A stretch of DNA of 64,000 nt from Mycolicibacter minnesotensis (GTDB taxonomy: Bacteria; Actinomycetota; Actinomycetes; Mycobacteriales; Mycobacteriaceae), in the NCBI RefSeq assembly GCF_010731755.1, contig NZ_AP022589.1, forward strand, positions 4,160,048-4,224,047. Reading direction: 5' to 3'. Each line of letters starts with the position of its first letter. Positions within the stretch are counted from its first letter, which is position 1. The notes beneath the pieces are model-generated. The model was not told the origin of the DNA, did no database searches, and was given only the letters and a program-made list of their open reading frames with translations. Below are positions 7,654 to 19,954 of this stretch, piece by piece. A program made the position numbers and the translations under genes.

Positions 7654-9753
7654 GTGACCACTGCTGCAGAGATCTCCGCTCTTACCGCCGCGCACCACCC
7701 CGCTGATTGGGCCGAGATCGACTCCGTCGCGGTCGACACCGCCCGGGTGCTGGCCGCTGACGCAGTGCAGAAGGTGGGCAATGGCCACCCGGGCACCGCG
7801 ATGAGCCTCGCGCCGCTGGCCTACACGCTGTTCCAGCGGGTTATGCGCCACGATCCCTCCGACACCGATTGGCTGGGCCGTGACCGGTTCGTGTTGTCCT
7901 GTGGGCACTCCAGCCTGACCCTCTACATCCAGCTCTACCTGGGGGGTTTCGGGCTCGAACTGGCCGACATCGAGGCCCTGCGCACCTGGGGCTCCAAAAC
8001 CCCGGGCCACCCGGAGTTCCGCCACACCAAGGCCGTGGAGATCACCACCGGCCCGCTCGGCCAGGGGCTGGCTTCGGCGGTCGGCATGGCGATGGCCGCG
8101 CGCTACGAACGCGGACTGTTCGACCCCGATGCCGCCCCCGGGACGAGTCCGTTCGACCACTTCATCTACGTGATCGCCTCGGACGGCGACGTGCAGGAGG
8201 GCGTGACCAGCGAGGCGTCCTCGCTGGCCGGCGTTCAACAGCTGGGCAACCTCATCGTGTTCTACGACCACAACAAGATCTCTATCGAGGACGACACCGC
8301 GATCGCGTTCAGCGAGGACACCGCGGCTCGCTACCGGGCGTACGGCTGGCACGTCCAGGAGGTCGAGGGCGGCGAGAACGTGGCCGGCATCGAAGAGGCG
8401 ATCGCGGCGGCGAAGGCCGTCACCGACAAGCCGTCCTTCATCTCGCTGCGCACGATCATCGGTTATCCGTCCCCGGGCAAGATGAACACCGGGGCCATCC
8501 ACGGCTCCGCGCTGGGTGCCGACGAGGTGGCAGCCACCAAGTCCGCACTCGGTTTCGACCCGGAGAAGGCGTTCGACGTTCGTGACGACGTGATCACCCA
8601 CACCCGTGGGCTGGTGACGCGAGGCCAACAGGCCCACGCCGAGTGGCAAGAGCAGTTCGAATCGTGGGCAGCCCGGGAGCCGCAGCGCAAGGCGCTGCTG
8701 GACCGGTTGCTCGCCGGTGAGCTGCCGCAGGGCTGGGACGCCGAGCTGCCGTACTGGGAACCCGGTTCCAAGGCGGTCGCAACCCGCGCGGCATCCGGCA
8801 AGGTACTCAACGCCGTGGGTGCGAAGCTTCCCGAGTTGTGGGGCGGCTCAGCCGATCTGGCCGGCAGCAACAACACCACGATGGACGGCGTGAAGTCGTT
8901 CGGCCCGACCTCGATCTCCACCGGCGAGTACTCGGCCGACCCGTACGGTCGTACCCTGCACTTCGGGATCCGTGAACACGCGATGGGTTCGATCCTGTCC
9001 GGCATCGTGCTGCACGGACCTACCCGCGCCTACGGCGGCACATTCCTGCAGTTCTCCGACTACATGCGGCCCGCGGTGCGCCTGGCGGCGCTGATGGACA
9101 TCGATCCGATCTACGTGTGGACACACGACTCGATCGGGCTCGGCGAAGACGGCCCCACCCACCAGCCGATCGAGCACCTGGCGGCACTGCGGGCCATTCC
9201 CCGGCTGTCAGTGGTGCGACCGGCCGACGCCAACGAGACTGCCTACGCCTGGCGTACCGTGCTGGCCCGCGGCGCGGACAGCGGGCCGGTCGGGCTGATC
9301 CTCACCCGCCAGAATGTGCCCATCCTGGAGGGCACCGACGCCGAGGGTGTCGCGCGCGGAGGGTACGTGCTGGGGGGCCTCGATGCCGCCGGCGCCGAGC
9401 AGCCCGACGTCGTGTTGATTGCCACCGGATCCGAGGTCCAGCTCGCGGTAGAAGCGCAGAAGCTCTTGGCAGCCCAGGACATCAACGCCCGGGTGGTGTC
9501 GATGACGTGTCTGGAGTGGTTCGAATCGCAGCCGGTCGAATACCGCGACGCGGTGCTGCCGCCCTCGGTGTCGGCGCGGGTTGCCGTAGAAGCCGGTATC
9601 GCACAGTGCTGGCACAAGATCGTCGGCGACACCGGCGAGATCGTGTCGATCGAGCGCTACGGCGAATCTGCCGACTACCAGACGCTGTTCCGTGAGTTCG
9701 GCCTGACCGCTGAAGCCGTCGTCGCCGCGGCGATCAGAACTCTGGACAACTGA
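7654..9753 (+). CDS. tkt: Transketolase
   Basis: Thiamine-diphosphate enzyme of the non-oxidative pentose phosphate branch, moving two-carbon units between sugar phosphates in the cytoplasm. The N-terminal PP domain carries the [13 protein letters not shown] motif and GDGDVQEG-type cofactor segment. The Pyr domain has the catalytic-glutamate region (FGIREHAMG) and the C-terminal transketolase domain follows. The GTG at 7654 gives 699 residues, matching the mycobacterial length; upstream in-frame starts (for example 7594) add a non-conserved extension. A GAGGA lies 11 bases before it. A possible -10 (TAGGGT) sits at 7590-7595. First gene of tkt-tal-zwf-opcA-pgl. Confidence 0.96.
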   Translation: MTTAAEISALTAAHHPADWAEIDSVAVDTARVLAADAVQKVGNGHPGTAMSLAPLAYTLFQRVMRHDPSDTDWLGRDRFVLSCGHSSLTLYIQLYLGGFGLELADIEALRTWGSKTPGHPEFRHTKAVEITTGPLGQGLASAVGMAMAARYERGLFDPDAAPGTSPFDHFIYVIASDGDVQEGVTSEASSLAGVQQLGNLIVFYDHNKISIEDDTAIAFSEDTAARYRAYGWHVQEVEGGENVAGIEEAIAAAKAVTDKPSFISLRTIIGYPSPGKMNTGAIHGSALGADEVAATKSALGFDPEKAFDVRDDVITHTRGLVTRGQQAHAEWQEQFESWAAREPQRKALLDRLLAGELPQGWDAELPYWEPGSKAVATRAASGKVLNAVGAKLPELWGGSADLAGSNNTTMDGVKSFGPTSISTGEYSADPYGRTLHFGIREHAMGSILSGIVLHGPTRAYGGTFLQFSDYMRPAVRLAALMDIDPIYVWTHDSIGLGEDGPTHQPIEHLAALRAIPRLSVVRPADANETAYAWRTVLARGADSGPVGLILTRQNVPILEGTDAEGVARGGYVLGGLDAAGAEQPDVVLIATGSEVQLAVEAQKLLAAQDINARVVSMTCLEWFESQPVEYRDAVLPPSVSARVAVEAGIAQCWHKIVGDTGEIVSIERYGESADYQTLFREFGLTAEAVVAAAIRTLDN

Positions 9754-9787
9754 CATCGATCGACTGGTCGATCAGAAGGAGCGCAAC

Positions 9788-10900
9788 ATGACTCAGAATC
9801 CCCAGCTTGCCGCTCTGGCTGCCGCGGGCGTATCGGTGTGGCTCGATGATCTGTCGCGTGATCGGCTGACATCGGGCAACCTCGCCGACCTCGTCGCCAC
9901 CCGCAGCGTAGTCGGGGTGACCACCAACCCGACCATCTTCCAGAAGGCCCTGGAGAAGGGGCACGCCTACGACCAGCAGCTGTCAGAGCTGGCCGCTCGC
10001 GGCGCCGACGTGGACGCGGTGATTCGCACCGTCACGACCGACGACGTACGCAACGCGTGCGACGTGTTGTCCGCCGCGTGGGAAGCCTCCGACGGCGTGG
10101 ACGGACGGGTCTCCATCGAAGTCGATCCGCGCCTTGCCCATGACACCGACAAGACCGTCGCCCAGGCCATTGAGCTGTGGAAGATAGTCGAGCGGCCCAA
10201 CCTGTTCATCAAGATTCCGGCCACCAAGGCGGGACTGCCGGCCATCAGCGCGGTTCTGGCCGAGGGGATTTCGGTCAACGTCACGCTGATCTTCTCCGTG
10301 GAACGGCACCGCGAGGTGATGGACGCCTACCTGACCGGTCTTCAGGCCGCCAGGACCGCCGGCCACGACCTGTCCAAGATCCACTCGGTGGCCTCATTCT
10401 TCGTCTCCCGGGTGGACACCGAGATCGACGCCCGGCTGGAGAAGATCGGCTCGGCCGAAGCGCTGGCGCTGCGCGGCAAGGCCGGCCTCGCCAACGCCCG
10501 GTTGGCCTACGCCGCCTACGAGGAGGTCTTCACCGGCGAAGACTTCGCCGCGTTGGCGGCACACGGTGCGCGTGTCCAGCGGCCACTGTGGGCGTCCACC
10601 GGGGTCAAGAACCCGGACTACCCCGACACCCTCTACGTCACCGAACTGGTTGCGCCGCATACCGTCAACACCATGCCGGAACCGACATTGGACGCGGTGG
10701 CCGACCACGGTGAGATCACGGGCGACACCATCGCCGGAACCGCCACGGCATCGGAGCAGGTCTTCGAACAACTCGAGGCGGTGGGCATCGATCTGACCGA
10801 CGTCTTCGTGGTGTTGGAGTCCGAAGGCGTCGAGAAGTTCGAGGCGTCCTGGGGCGAGCTGTTGGACGCCACCGCGGCCCAGCTTGAAGGGGCCAAGTGA
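9788..10900 (+). CDS. tal: Transaldolase
   Basis: Transfers a dihydroxyacetone unit from sedoheptulose 7-phosphate to glyceraldehyde 3-phosphate in the pentose phosphate pathway. The 370-residue actinobacterial form has the Schiff-base lysine K142 in [10 protein letters not shown] and the early GVTTNPTIF motif. AAGGAG precedes the ATG at a good distance. It follows tkt by 34 bp and its end abuts zwf, consistent with a single operon. Confidence 0.96.
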   Translation: MTQNPQLAALAAAGVSVWLDDLSRDRLTSGNLADLVATRSVVGVTTNPTIFQKALEKGHAYDQQLSELAARGADVDAVIRTVTTDDVRNACDVLSAAWEASDGVDGRVSIEVDPRLAHDTDKTVAQAIELWKIVERPNLFIKIPATKAGLPAISAVLAEGISVNVTLIFSVERHREVMDAYLTGLQAARTAGHDLSKIHSVASFFVSRVDTEIDARLEKIGSAEALALRGKAGLANARLAYAAYEEVFTGEDFAALAAHGARVQRPLWASTGVKNPDYPDTLYVTELVAPHTVNTMPEPTLDAVADHGEITGDTIAGTATASEQVFEQLEAVGIDLTDVFVVLESEGVEKFEASWGELLDATAAQLEGAK

Positions 10901-10904
10901 TCTG

Positions 10905-12461
10905 ATGGCCGGCGCCGGGGCAGCGCGTAACGCCGCAGCGGAATGGCAGAATCCGTTGCGCGACAAGCGGGACAAACGCCTGCCCCGCATCGCCGGACCC
11001 TGCGGCGTGGTGATCTTCGGGGTCACCGGAGATCTGGCCAGGCGCAAGCTGATGCCGGCGATCTATGACCTGGCAAACCGTGGCCTGCTACCGCCCACTT
11101 TCGCCCTGGTCGGCTTTGCCCGTCGGGACTGGGCCGACGAGGATTTTGCCGACGTGGTCTACCAGGCCGTCAAGGAACATGCCCGGACCCCGTTTCGCCA
11201 GGTGGTGTGGGACCGGCTGGCGGCCGGATTCCGTTTCGTGACAGGCACCTTCGACGACGACGAGGCCTTCGCCCGGCTGGCCAAGACCCTGGAGGATCTC
11301 GACACCGAACGCGGCACCGGCGGCAATCATGCCTTCTACCTGTCGATCCCGCCCGGGGCCTTCCCGGTGGTCTGCGAGAAGCTGCACTCCACGGGGCTGG
11401 CCCGGCCACGGGACGGCCGTTGGAGCCGAGTGGTGATCGAGAAGCCGTTCGGCCATGACCTGGCCAGCGCCCATGACCTCAATGCCGTGGTCAACAGCGT
11501 GTTTCCCGAGGAGTCGGTGTTCCGGATCGACCACTACCTGGGCAAGGAGACGGTCCAGAACATCCTGGCGCTGCGCTTCGCCAATCAGCTGTTCGATCCG
11601 ATCTGGAACGCCCACTACGTCGACCACGTCCAGATCACCATGGCCGAAGACATCGGCCTGGGCGGGCGAGCCGGCTACTACGACGGCATCGGCGCGGCCC
11701 GGGATGTTATCCAGAACCACCTGCTGCAGCTGCTGGCGCTCACTGCCATGGAGGAGCCGGTGAGCTTCTCCCCCGCCGAGTTGCAGGCCGAAAAGATCAA
11801 GGTGCTCTCGGCCACCCGACTGGCCCAGCCGTTGGATGAGACCACCTCACGCGGCCAGTACGCCGCTGGCTGGCAAGGCGGCGAGCACGTGGTCGGTCTG
11901 CTCGACGAGGACGGGTTCGCCCACGATTCTCGAACCGAGACGTTTGCGGCGATCACCTTGGAGGTCGACACTCGGCGCTGGGCGGGCGTGCCGTTCTACC
12001 TGCGCACCGGCAAGCGACTGGGGCGGCGGGTGACCGAGATCGCGCTGGTGTTCAAGCGCGCGCCGCACCTGCCGTTCGACGACACCATGACCGACGAACT
12101 GGGCAAGAACGCACTCGTGATCCGGGTCCAGCCCGACGAGGGAATCACGCTGCGGTTCGGGTCCAAGGTGCCCGGTCACCTGATGGAGGTCCGCGACGTC
12201 AATATGGACTTCTCCTACGGATCGGCGTTCTCCGAGGATTCGCCGGAGGCCTACGAACGCTTGATCCTGGATGTGCTGCTGGGTGAGCCCTCACTGTTCC
12301 CGGTCAACGCCGAGGTCGAACTGTCTTGGGAGATACTCGATCCGGTGCTGGAGAACTGGGCCGAGCACGACCGGCCCGAGCCGTATGTGGCCGGGAGCTG
12401 GGGTCCGCAGTCATCGTTTGACATGCTCACGCGATCTGGTCGGGAATGGCGGCGGCCCTAG
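10905..12461 (+). CDS. zwf: Glucose-6-phosphate dehydrogenase
   Basis: First step of the oxidative pentose phosphate pathway, producing NADPH. The coenzyme loop FGVTGDLARRK is near residue 40 and the substrate/active-site block RIDHYLGKETVQN is intact, as is the EKPFGHD segment. The ATG at 10905 (MAGAGAARN) starts four bases after the tal stop and gives 518 residues, close to Zwf2 of M. tuberculosis; a TTG at 10884 inside tal is less likely. Directly followed by opcA, whose product assists G6PDH assembly. Confidence 0.95.
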   Translation: MAGAGAARNAAAEWQNPLRDKRDKRLPRIAGPCGVVIFGVTGDLARRKLMPAIYDLANRGLLPPTFALVGFARRDWADEDFADVVYQAVKEHARTPFRQVVWDRLAAGFRFVTGTFDDDEAFARLAKTLEDLDTERGTGGNHAFYLSIPPGAFPVVCEKLHSTGLARPRDGRWSRVVIEKPFGHDLASAHDLNAVVNSVFPEESVFRIDHYLGKETVQNILALRFANQLFDPIWNAHYVDHVQITMAEDIGLGGRAGYYDGIGAARDVIQNHLLQLLALTAMEEPVSFSPAELQAEKIKVLSATRLAQPLDETTSRGQYAAGWQGGEHVVGLLDEDGFAHDSRTETFAAITLEVDTRRWAGVPFYLRTGKRLGRRVTEIALVFKRAPHLPFDDTMTDELGKNALVIRVQPDEGITLRFGSKVPGHLMEVRDVNMDFSYGSAFSEDSPEAYERLILDVLLGEPSLFPVNAEVELSWEILDPVLENWAEHDRPEPYVAGSWGPQSSFDMLTRSGREWRRP

Positions 12462-13373
12462 ATGATCATCGACCTCCCGGACACCACCACCACTGCGATC
12501 AACAAGAAACTGAATGCGGTGCGCGAGCAGGTCGGCGCGGCGACCACGGGCCGGGTCTTGACCCTGATCGTCGCCATCGGCAATGACGCACTGCTCGACG
12601 AGTCACTCGGCGCGGCCAACATTGCCAGCCAAGAACACCCAAGCCGGGTGATCGTGGTGGTCACCGGAGGCCCTGATGCGCAACAGCCCCGATTGGACGC
12701 CGAGCTGAGGATATTCGGTGACGCCGGTGCCAGCGAGGTGCTGGTATTGCGGCTGCACGGCCCGCTGGCCGAACACGCCGACGCCGTCGTGGTGCCCTTC
12801 CTGCTTCCCGATATCCCGGTGGTCGCGTGGTGGCCCGATGTCGCGCCGAAGGCACCGGCCACGGACCCGCTCGGAGCATTGGCGCTGCGGCGGATCACCG
12901 ACGCCACCAACGCCCCCGATCCTCGGGCAGCGATCACGAGCCGCCGAGACGGCTACACCGCCGGCGACACCGACCTGTCGTGGAGCCGGGTCACCTACTG
13001 GCGGGCGTTGCTCGCCTCCGCACTGGATCAGCCCCCGTTCGAGCCCATCCGCTCGGCGGTGGTGTCCGGGCTGGCGACCGAGCCGGCCCTGGACATGCTG
13101 GCGGGCTGGCTGGCCAGTCGCATCGACGGTCCGGTGCGACGCACGGTCGGCGACCTCAAGATCGAGCTGATCCGCGACAGTGAGACCGTGTCGTTGAGCC
13201 GGCCACAAGACGGGGTTACCGCCACCTTGCGCCGCACCGGAAAACCCGACGCGCTGGTCCCGCTGCCCCGCCGGGTCACCGCGGAGTGCCTGGCCGAAGA
13301 TCTGCGCAGACTCGATGCCGACGTCATCTATGGCGCCGCGCTGGCCGGCCTCGAAGAAGTGGAGTACCTGTGA
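12462..13373 (+). CDS. opcA: Glucose-6-phosphate dehydrogenase assembly protein OpcA
   Basis: Non-catalytic partner required for full activity of G6PDH in cyanobacteria and actinobacteria. The 303-residue protein begins [17 protein letters not shown] and contains the family block [12 protein letters not shown]. The ATG starts on the base after the zwf stop. The end overlaps pgl by GTGA, implying translational coupling of zwf, opcA and pgl. Confidence 0.94.
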   Translation: MIIDLPDTTTTAINKKLNAVREQVGAATTGRVLTLIVAIGNDALLDESLGAANIASQEHPSRVIVVVTGGPDAQQPRLDAELRIFGDAGASEVLVLRLHGPLAEHADAVVVPFLLPDIPVVAWWPDVAPKAPATDPLGALALRRITDATNAPDPRAAITSRRDGYTAGDTDLSWSRVTYWRALLASALDQPPFEPIRSAVVSGLATEPALDMLAGWLASRIDGPVRRTVGDLKIELIRDSETVSLSRPQDGVTATLRRTGKPDALVPLPRRVTAECLAEDLRRLDADVIYGAALAGLEEVEYL

Positions 13374-14113
13374 TCGTTGCGACCTATCCTGACTCCGACG
13401 CGCTGGTCGCCGACGCCGGGGACCGCCTGGCGGACGCGGTCACCTCGGCGATCGCGGCCCGCGGCCGCGCCCTGGTGGTGCTGACTGGCGGCGGTACCGG
13501 CATCGGGCTGCTGCGCAGACTCGGTGAGCATGCCGCGCGGATCGACTGGGAACGCGTGCACGTCTATTTCGGCGACGACCGATTTGTGCCTGGCGGCGAT
13601 GACGAACGCAACGAGAAACAGGCCCGCGAGGCCTTGTTGGACCACGTCGGGATCCCAGCCGCCAACATTCACGCGATGGCCGCCAGTGACGGCGCGTTCG
13701 GTGATGATCTGGACGTCGCGGCGCTGGCCTACGAGCAGGTGCTGGCCGACCATGCCGAACCCGGTGAGCGCACCCCAGACTTCGATGTGCATCTGCTGGG
13801 CATGGGTGGCGAAGGCCACGTCAATTCACTGTTCCCGGACACCCCGGCGGTCATCGAGTCCGCGCGGCTGGTGCTCCCGGTCTATGACTCGCCGAAGCCG
13901 CCCCCGCTCCGGATCACCTTGACCCTGCCGGCAATCCGGCGTGCCCGCGAAGTGTGGCTGGTGGTGGCCGGGGAGGCCAAGGCCGAGGCGGTCGCCGCCG
14001 CGATCGGCGGTGCCGACCCGGTGAAGGTGCCGGCCGCCGGCGCGATCGGGCGTGAGCAGACCCTGTGGTTGCTCGACGAAGCAGCGGCCTCGCTGCTGCC
14101 CGCCACGTCATAA
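13370..14113 (+). CDS. pgl: 6-Phosphogluconolactonase
   Basis: Hydrolyses 6-phosphogluconolactone made by Zwf. It is a 247-residue member of the NagB/DevB fold. Conserved blocks are [14 protein letters not shown] (phosphate loop), FGDDRFVP and the [15 protein letters not shown] segment with the catalytic-site histidine. The GTG at 13370 overlaps the opcA stop as GTGA; earlier in-frame starts lie inside opcA and encode nothing conserved. The stop TAA shares a base with the next ATG. Confidence 0.95.
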   Translation: MIVATYPDSDALVADAGDRLADAVTSAIAARGRALVVLTGGGTGIGLLRRLGEHAARIDWERVHVYFGDDRFVPGGDDERNEKQAREALLDHVGIPAANIHAMAASDGAFGDDLDVAALAYEQVLADHAEPGERTPDFDVHLLGMGGEGHVNSLFPDTPAVIESARLVLPVYDSPKPPPLRITLTLPAIRRAREVWLVVAGEAKAEAVAAAIGGADPVKVPAAGAIGREQTLWLLDEAAASLLPATS

Positions 14114-14511
14114 TGAGCGCTATGGCAGACAGAAGCGCCGGATCCGGCACGGAACGTAAGCGGCTCAAGACCCTGGCTCAAGCGGCCCTGAACGCCGACG
14201 TGACGGTCGGGCAGCTCGAAGATGTGCTTGACGGTCTGGGCGGCACGATGAATGAGCTCAACAGTTCCCTGTCGAATCTCAACGCCACGATAGAACGGCT
14301 CGGGGGCGGGTTGGACCATCTCGAAGAGACCATGTCCAGCCTGGATGACCTGGCCCGCCGACTGGTCACGCTGATCGAGCCGGTGGAGGCGATCGTGAGC
14401 CGCATCGACTACCTGGTCGAAGTCGGTGAGACGGCGATGGCTCCCCTGACAGCGACCGAGAACGCCGTGCGCGGCGTGTTCAACGCCATGCGAAATCGGG
14501 TGGTGCGCTGA
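14113..14511 (+). CDS. Small coiled-coil protein (Rv1444c-like), function unknown
   Basis: A 132-residue soluble protein starting at the ATG in TAATG, directly coupled to pgl. The middle (about 30-85) is heptad-rich with regularly spaced Leu (VGQLEDVLDGLGGTMNELNS, then LSNLNATIERL), predicting a long coiled coil. A second amphipathic part carries LVTLIEPVEAIVSRIDYL. Same place as Rv1444c at the end of the pentose phosphate operon. No catalytic motif or signal peptide. A membrane-surface or polymer-associated role is conceivable from the helix pattern, but this is speculation. Confidence 0.85.
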   Translation: MSAMADRSAGSGTERKRLKTLAQAALNADVTVGQLEDVLDGLGGTMNELNSSLSNLNATIERLGGGLDHLEETMSSLDDLARRLVTLIEPVEAIVSRIDYLVEVGETAMAPLTATENAVRGVFNAMRNRVVR

Positions 14512-14538
14512 GGTCTGGAGGCTCGGACAGATCCGGTC

Positions 14539-14564
14539 GGGCCGCGGCGCGCTTGCCGCGGCCC
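14539..14564. terminator. Bidirectional hairpin terminator
   Basis: Perfect 10-bp inverted repeat, GGGCCGCGGC, six-base loop GCGCTT, GCCGCGGCCC, followed by TTTC on the plus strand. It lies in the 61-bp gap between the convergent ends of the pentose phosphate operon and secG, so it can serve both. Confidence 0.85.
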
Positions 14565-14572
14565 TTTCAGAC

Positions 14573-14806
14573 TCAGGCGTATTTGATGAGCAGGCCCACC
14601 GCGATGATCGAGGTCAGCCAGATGGCGATGACGAAGTAGGTCAGCCGGTCCAGGTTCTTCTCGACCACTGTCGAGCCGGACAGGCTGGACTGCACACCGC
14701 CGCCGAACAGCGTCGACAGGCCGCCACCCTTGGCGCGGTGCAGCAGCACCAGCAGAATCACCAGCAGGCTGGTGATCACCAAGAGAATCTGCAGCGTCAA
14801 GATCAT
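14573..14806 (-). CDS. secG: Protein-export membrane subunit SecG
   Basis: Small subunit of the SecYEG translocon. The 77-residue protein has two membrane helices (about 3-22 and 55-74) separated by the conserved cytoplasmic Gly-rich loop HRAKGGGLSTLFGGG. It follows tpiA after 43 bp in the gap-pgk-tpi-secG order seen across mycobacteria. Confidence 0.95.
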   Translation of the reverse strand: MILTLQILLVITSLLVILLVLLHRAKGGGLSTLFGGGVQSSLSGSTVVEKNLDRLTYFVIAIWLTSIIAVGLLIKYA

Positions 14807-14849
14807 TCCGCTACCCTACCGTTCGCCTCGGGCCAGCCCCGGCGCCGGG

Positions 14850-15635
14850 TCAAGGGAGGGGCCCGCCGGCGGCCAGCGCCGCCAGCATCGCGAACTGCTC
14901 ACCGTCGAGTGACGCCCCGCCAACCAGGCCGCCATCCACGTCGGGCTGACCGATGAGTTCGCCGACGTTCTTGGCGTTGACCGAGCCGCCGTAGAGAACG
15001 CGGACGGTGTCGGCGATCTTGGGCGTGGAGAGCTTGCCCAGTTCGGCGCGCACGGCGGCGCAGACTTCCTGCGCGTCGGCCGCGCCAGCCACCCGGCCGG
15101 TACCGATAGCCCACACCGGTTCGTAGGCGATGACGCTCGCCCCGATCTGCTCGGCGCTCAGTCCCGCCAGTGAGCCGCGCAACTGCTCCAGGCAGTATTC
15201 GACGTGGTTGCCGGCCTCCCGGATCTCCAGGTGCTCGCCGATGCAGATGATCGGCGTCAGGCCGTGCTTGAGGGCAGCGGCGGCTTTCGCCGCGACCAGG
15301 GCGTCGCCCTCGCCGTGGTAGCTGCGACGCTCCGAGTGCCCGACCACCACAAAAGTGCAACCCAGTTTGGCCAGGAAGGCCCCGCTGACCTCGCCGGTGT
15401 AGGCACCCGCGTCGTGCTGCGACAGATCCTGAGCACCGAAGGTCAGCCGAAGCTTGTCCCCGTCGACCAAGGTCTGCACGCTGCGCAGGTCGGTGAACGG
15501 CGGCAACACCGTCACATCGACCTTGTCGAAGTACTTGTCCGGCAGCGCGAAAGCCACCTTCTGTACCAACGCGATCGCTTCGAAGTGGTTGAGGTTCATC
15601 TTCCAGTTGCCGGCGATCAACGGCTTGCGACTCAT
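14850..15635 (-). CDS. tpiA: Triosephosphate isomerase
   Basis: Interconverts dihydroxyacetone phosphate and glyceraldehyde 3-phosphate. The 261-residue barrel has the substrate lysine in AGNWKMN, the electrophilic histidine in VVGHSERR, the catalytic glutamate in [11 protein letters not shown] and the phosphate loop near LYGGSVN. The start ATG overlaps the pgk stop as ATGA, so translation is coupled. Confidence 0.97.
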   Translation of the reverse strand: MSRKPLIAGNWKMNLNHFEAIALVQKVAFALPDKYFDKVDVTVLPPFTDLRSVQTLVDGDKLRLTFGAQDLSQHDAGAYTGEVSGAFLAKLGCTFVVVGHSERRSYHGEGDALVAAKAAAALKHGLTPIICIGEHLEIREAGNHVEYCLEQLRGSLAGLSAEQIGASVIAYEPVWAIGTGRVAGAADAQEVCAAVRAELGKLSTPKIADTVRVLYGGSVNAKNVGELIGQPDVDGGLVGGASLDGEQFAMLAALAAGGPLP

Positions 15636-16870
15636 GACGCTCCTCCGTCTTCCAGGACCTGCAGGCCCGGGAGTGATTTGCCCTCAAGGTATTCCAGCGA
15701 TGCGCCGCCGCCGGTGGAGATGTGCGAGAAGCCGTCATCCGGCAGCCCGAGCGCCCGCACCGCCGCGGCGGAGTCGCCCCCGCCGACCACACTGAACGCG
15801 CCCTTGGCGGTGGCCGCGGCGATTGCCTCCGCGACTCCCCTGGTCCCGGCTTCGAAGGCCGGGAATTCGAACACGCCCATCGGCCCGTTCCAGAAGATGG
15901 TCTTGGCGTTGCCCAGCAGCGCGGCAAACCGCTCCACCGAACCCGGGCCGACATCCAGACCCATCTTGCCTTCCGGAATGGCCTCGGCGGCGACGACCTC
16001 ACCGGTGGCAGCAGCATCGAACTTGTCGGCTACCACAATGTCGACCGGCAACCGCAGTACGTCGGCGTAGTCATCGAGCAGCTGCCGGCAGGTGTCCACC
16101 ATGTCGGCCTCCAGCAGCGAGTTTCCCACCTGCAGGCCCTGGGCGGCCAGGAAGGTGAAGCACATTCCGCCGCCGATCACGATGCTGTCGGCCTTGGTCG
16201 CCAGCGACTTGATCACGCCCAGCTTGTCGGAGACCTTCGAGCCGCCCAGCACCACGGCGTAGGGCCGCTCGGTGGATTCGGTCAGCTGCTCCAACACCGT
16301 GATCTCGGCCGCAACCAGCGTCCCCGCATACGACGGGAGCAGGGTGGCGATGTCGTAGACCGAGGCCTGCTTGCGGTGCACCACACCGAATCCGTCGGAG
16401 ACGAACGCGCCCGGCGATCCGTCCGGCGCGGCGACCAGCTCGGCCAGTGCCCGGGCCAGCGCCAGGCGCTGGCCGTCGTCCTTGCTGGTCTCCCGCGCGT
16501 CGAATCGGATGTTCTCCAGCAGGAGCACGTCGCCGTCGGTCAGACCTTCGGCGCGGGCCAACGCATCGGTGCCGACCACATCACCGGCGAGCTGGACGTG
16601 GCGGCCCAACTGCTCGCTGAGCGCGGCCGCAACCGGCGCCAGCGACAGTTTGGGATCCGGACCGTCCTTGGGGCGTCCCAGGTGGGCGGTCACCACTACC
16701 TTGGCGCCGGCGTCGACCAGCGCACGCAAGGTAGGCACCGAAGCGACGATCCGGCCCGCGTCGGTGATCGTGCCGTTCTCGTCGAGCGGGACGTTCAGGT
16801 CGGAGCGCACCAGCACGCCCCGCCCTGCGACGCCCTCGGCGATCAGGTCTTGGACTGACTTGACGGCCAC
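15632..16870 (-). CDS. pgk: Phosphoglycerate kinase
   Basis: Makes ATP from 1,3-bisphosphoglycerate. The 412 residues equal the M. tuberculosis length. Motifs include RSDLNVPLD, the HLGRPKDG loop and the C-terminal nucleotide site [12 protein letters not shown]. It starts 7 bp after the gap stop. Confidence 0.97.
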   Translation of the reverse strand: MAVKSVQDLIAEGVAGRGVLVRSDLNVPLDENGTITDAGRIVASVPTLRALVDAGAKVVVTAHLGRPKDGPDPKLSLAPVAAALSEQLGRHVQLAGDVVGTDALARAEGLTDGDVLLLENIRFDARETSKDDGQRLALARALAELVAAPDGSPGAFVSDGFGVVHRKQASVYDIATLLPSYAGTLVAAEITVLEQLTESTERPYAVVLGGSKVSDKLGVIKSLATKADSIVIGGGMCFTFLAAQGLQVGNSLLEADMVDTCRQLLDDYADVLRLPVDIVVADKFDAAATGEVVAAEAIPEGKMGLDVGPGSVERFAALLGNAKTIFWNGPMGVFEFPAFEAGTRGVAEAIAAATAKGAFSVVGGGDSAAAVRALGLPDDGFSHISTGGGASLEYLEGKSLPGLQVLEDGGAS

Positions 16871-16877
16871 GATCGCG

Positions 16878-17918
<1,041 letters not shown>

Positions 17919-17959
17919 TTAGATTGCTGGTGTACTGGCCGTCAGCCTAGCGGGCGTTG

Positions 17960-17980
17960 CGAGCGCGACGAAGTCGGGCG
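17960..17980 (+). repeat. Dispersed copy of a 21-bp repeat core
   Basis: CGAGCGCGACGAAGTCGGGC plus one further G. The same 21 bases occur three times in the tandem array at 28405-28553. Here it sits between the gap promoter and the 3' end of the DUF3556 gene. Confidence 0.7.
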
Positions 17981-18003
17981 AAGGCAGACGTACGCCATTG
18001 TGG

Positions 18004-19755
18004 CTAGTGCGTGACCGAGCCCACAGGACCTTCGGTACGGCGGACGGGGAGCTCATCGCCGGGTTCAGGCCACGGTTGGCGGCTGAGTAGATCGGCCACG
18101 GCCACATAACCGGCTTCGATCAAGCCGGATCTGGCGTCGACAATCCGGTAGGCCTGCTCTTTGCGATGGATGGGTTGACCTTCGAGCACGATCACTCGCA
18201 GGTCACCCTCGGCGAAGTTGCATCGGCGCTGCACGGCGGCGAGCAGCTGTTCGTTGTGCAGGTGGCCTTCGCCGAAGTTCCATCCGATCAGCGGGCCGGC
18301 GATGATCTCGCCGTCGCGGATGCTGTAGTCGGCCAGGTTGTCGAGTGCTCGAGGCAGCAAGCCGTTGAGAGCCCGGCCTTGCAGGTGCATGGCTCGGAAG
18401 GCCCCCGGAACCTTGTCGGCGACGAGGTCGGCGGTGGCCTGGTCGTAGAACTTCGCCAACTGGTTGATGACCAGCTTGGAGCTCTTGACCACGTTGGCCT
18501 CTACGGTGTCCTCGGTTCCGGCGCGGAAGCACCAGAAGCTGGCGGCCCAGTTTCCGGCGTAGTAACGCATCGCCGGCAGGAAGGAGATCTGCTGCGGGAA
18601 CATGTTTCCTGCGACCGGGATGACGACCAGCCCAATGAGCAGGATCGCGATCAGCAGCGGTGAGCGCAGTTCAAAGACGCTGACTTCGGGGTGATACCCG
18701 AAAAGGAAGAACAGCGAGAACAGAAAGAAGACATTCCACTCCAACGGCACCCCCATCGGGAGGTTGGACAAGATGTTGAGGTGAAAGATCACCATGAACG
18801 CGATCAGGAACCACCGCCATGGGTGATCGCCGGCGACGAGCACCAGTAGTGCCGGCACGACGAACTCAGCGGTGGTACCGCCGACGTGTGCCATCAGCTG
18901 CGGTATCCGGGTGGGACGAAGATCGTTCAGGTGATCCCGGTACATCAGGTGCTTGAGCCCGGTGAACACCTTGGCACGCAGCAGGGCGTTGTTGCTCGTC
19001 ATCACCGCGACCACATAGGGAAAGTGGTGGTTGAGTTTTGACGTTGCCGCGCCCCACCACAGGCCGAGAATGATGAGTTTGAATGCGGCCATCTGATCGA
19101 TGTAGGGAAAGAAGAAGACGAGCAGGGTCAGTCCGTAGTGCTCGGCGCGCGCGGCCAGGAAGATCGTCTTGTCCCGCAGGCCCAACAGTCCCAGGGCGAC
19201 GATCATCGGCACCATCAACACCGGGTCGAGCAGGCCCACGGGGCCGGGCTCACCCTGCCCGGGCGACAGCAACGCCCAGACACCGGAGCCGAGCACGACG
19301 GTATACAGCGCGATGTCGATGACGGTTCGGCTGTCGCCGCGCGTCAGCGGCACTTTTCCGGGCCAGGGCGGCAATCGAATTGTGTTGGGCCGCAACCAAT
19401 AGAGCACGCCACCGATGGGTGGCCAGAATCGGGCCGTCAGAGGACCCGAACCGCAGCCCAGACCCAGGATCTCGAACAGCAGACTGAAGACGACGAGTTT
19501 CTGATAGACGATCGGCTGTGTCCACCATTCGGCGATGCGGCCGAGCCCGCCCAGGCCCGGCGTCACGGCGATGACTGCGGCGGCGCCGACGGCATATGCC
19601 GCGATCTTGAGCAGGTAGATCAAATAGACCCCCGACGGAGTCCCGAAGCCCTCTTCGGCCCAGTGCCGGCTGCAGACCTGGATCCGGGTAGCCCACGGGG
19701 TGGACCGCCACGTTTCGGGGTCGACATCGGGAACCGTCGGTTTGATGAACCCCAT
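18004..19755 (-). CDS. DUF3556 family multi-pass membrane protein
   Basis: A 583-residue membrane protein. After an N-terminal soluble stretch (MGFIKPTVPDVDPETWRSTP) come roughly ten hydrophobic segments up to about residue 400. A soluble C-terminal domain of about 170 residues follows, containing LIGWNFGEGHLHNEQLL. This arrangement and sequence match DUF3556, an actinobacterial family of unknown function. The histidine-bearing central helices recall HTTM/gamma-carboxylase-like membrane domains, but I would not assign that. It is absent from this place (between gap and whiA) in M. tuberculosis, whose gap-whiA interval holds other genes. Divergent from the small exported protein at 19955. Confidence 0.85.
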   Translation of the reverse strand: MGFIKPTVPDVDPETWRSTPWATRIQVCSRHWAEEGFGTPSGVYLIYLLKIAAYAVGAAAVIAVTPGLGGLGRIAEWWTQPIVYQKLVVFSLLFEILGLGCGSGPLTARFWPPIGGVLYWLRPNTIRLPPWPGKVPLTRGDSRTVIDIALYTVVLGSGVWALLSPGQGEPGPVGLLDPVLMVPMIVALGLLGLRDKTIFLAARAEHYGLTLLVFFFPYIDQMAAFKLIILGLWWGAATSKLNHHFPYVVAVMTSNNALLRAKVFTGLKHLMYRDHLNDLRPTRIPQLMAHVGGTTAEFVVPALLVLVAGDHPWRWFLIAFMVIFHLNILSNLPMGVPLEWNVFFLFSLFFLFGYHPEVSVFELRSPLLIAILLIGLVVIPVAGNMFPQQISFLPAMRYYAGNWAASFWCFRAGTEDTVEANVVKSSKLVINQLAKFYDQATADLVADKVPGAFRAMHLQGRALNGLLPRALDNLADYSIRDGEIIAGPLIGWNFGEGHLHNEQLLAAVQRRCNFAEGDLRVIVLEGQPIHRKEQAYRIVDARSGLIEAGYVAVADLLSRQPWPEPGDELPVRRTEGPVGSVTH

Positions 19756-19954
19756 GCTGTCCTCACTCCTTGCCGTATGCCCGTTCTGTTATAGCGGTAA
19801 GAGCAGACCTACGAAGGTGATTCGGGTGGGCCGGTATCGGCGCGGAGGAATTCGTCTCGTCGCGGGCACCTTGGCCGCGCCGGCAACCCACCCAACCGGC
19901 ATAGTGCATCATCACCTGATCGGACCCTTCACAACCACAGGGAGAACCGCACGA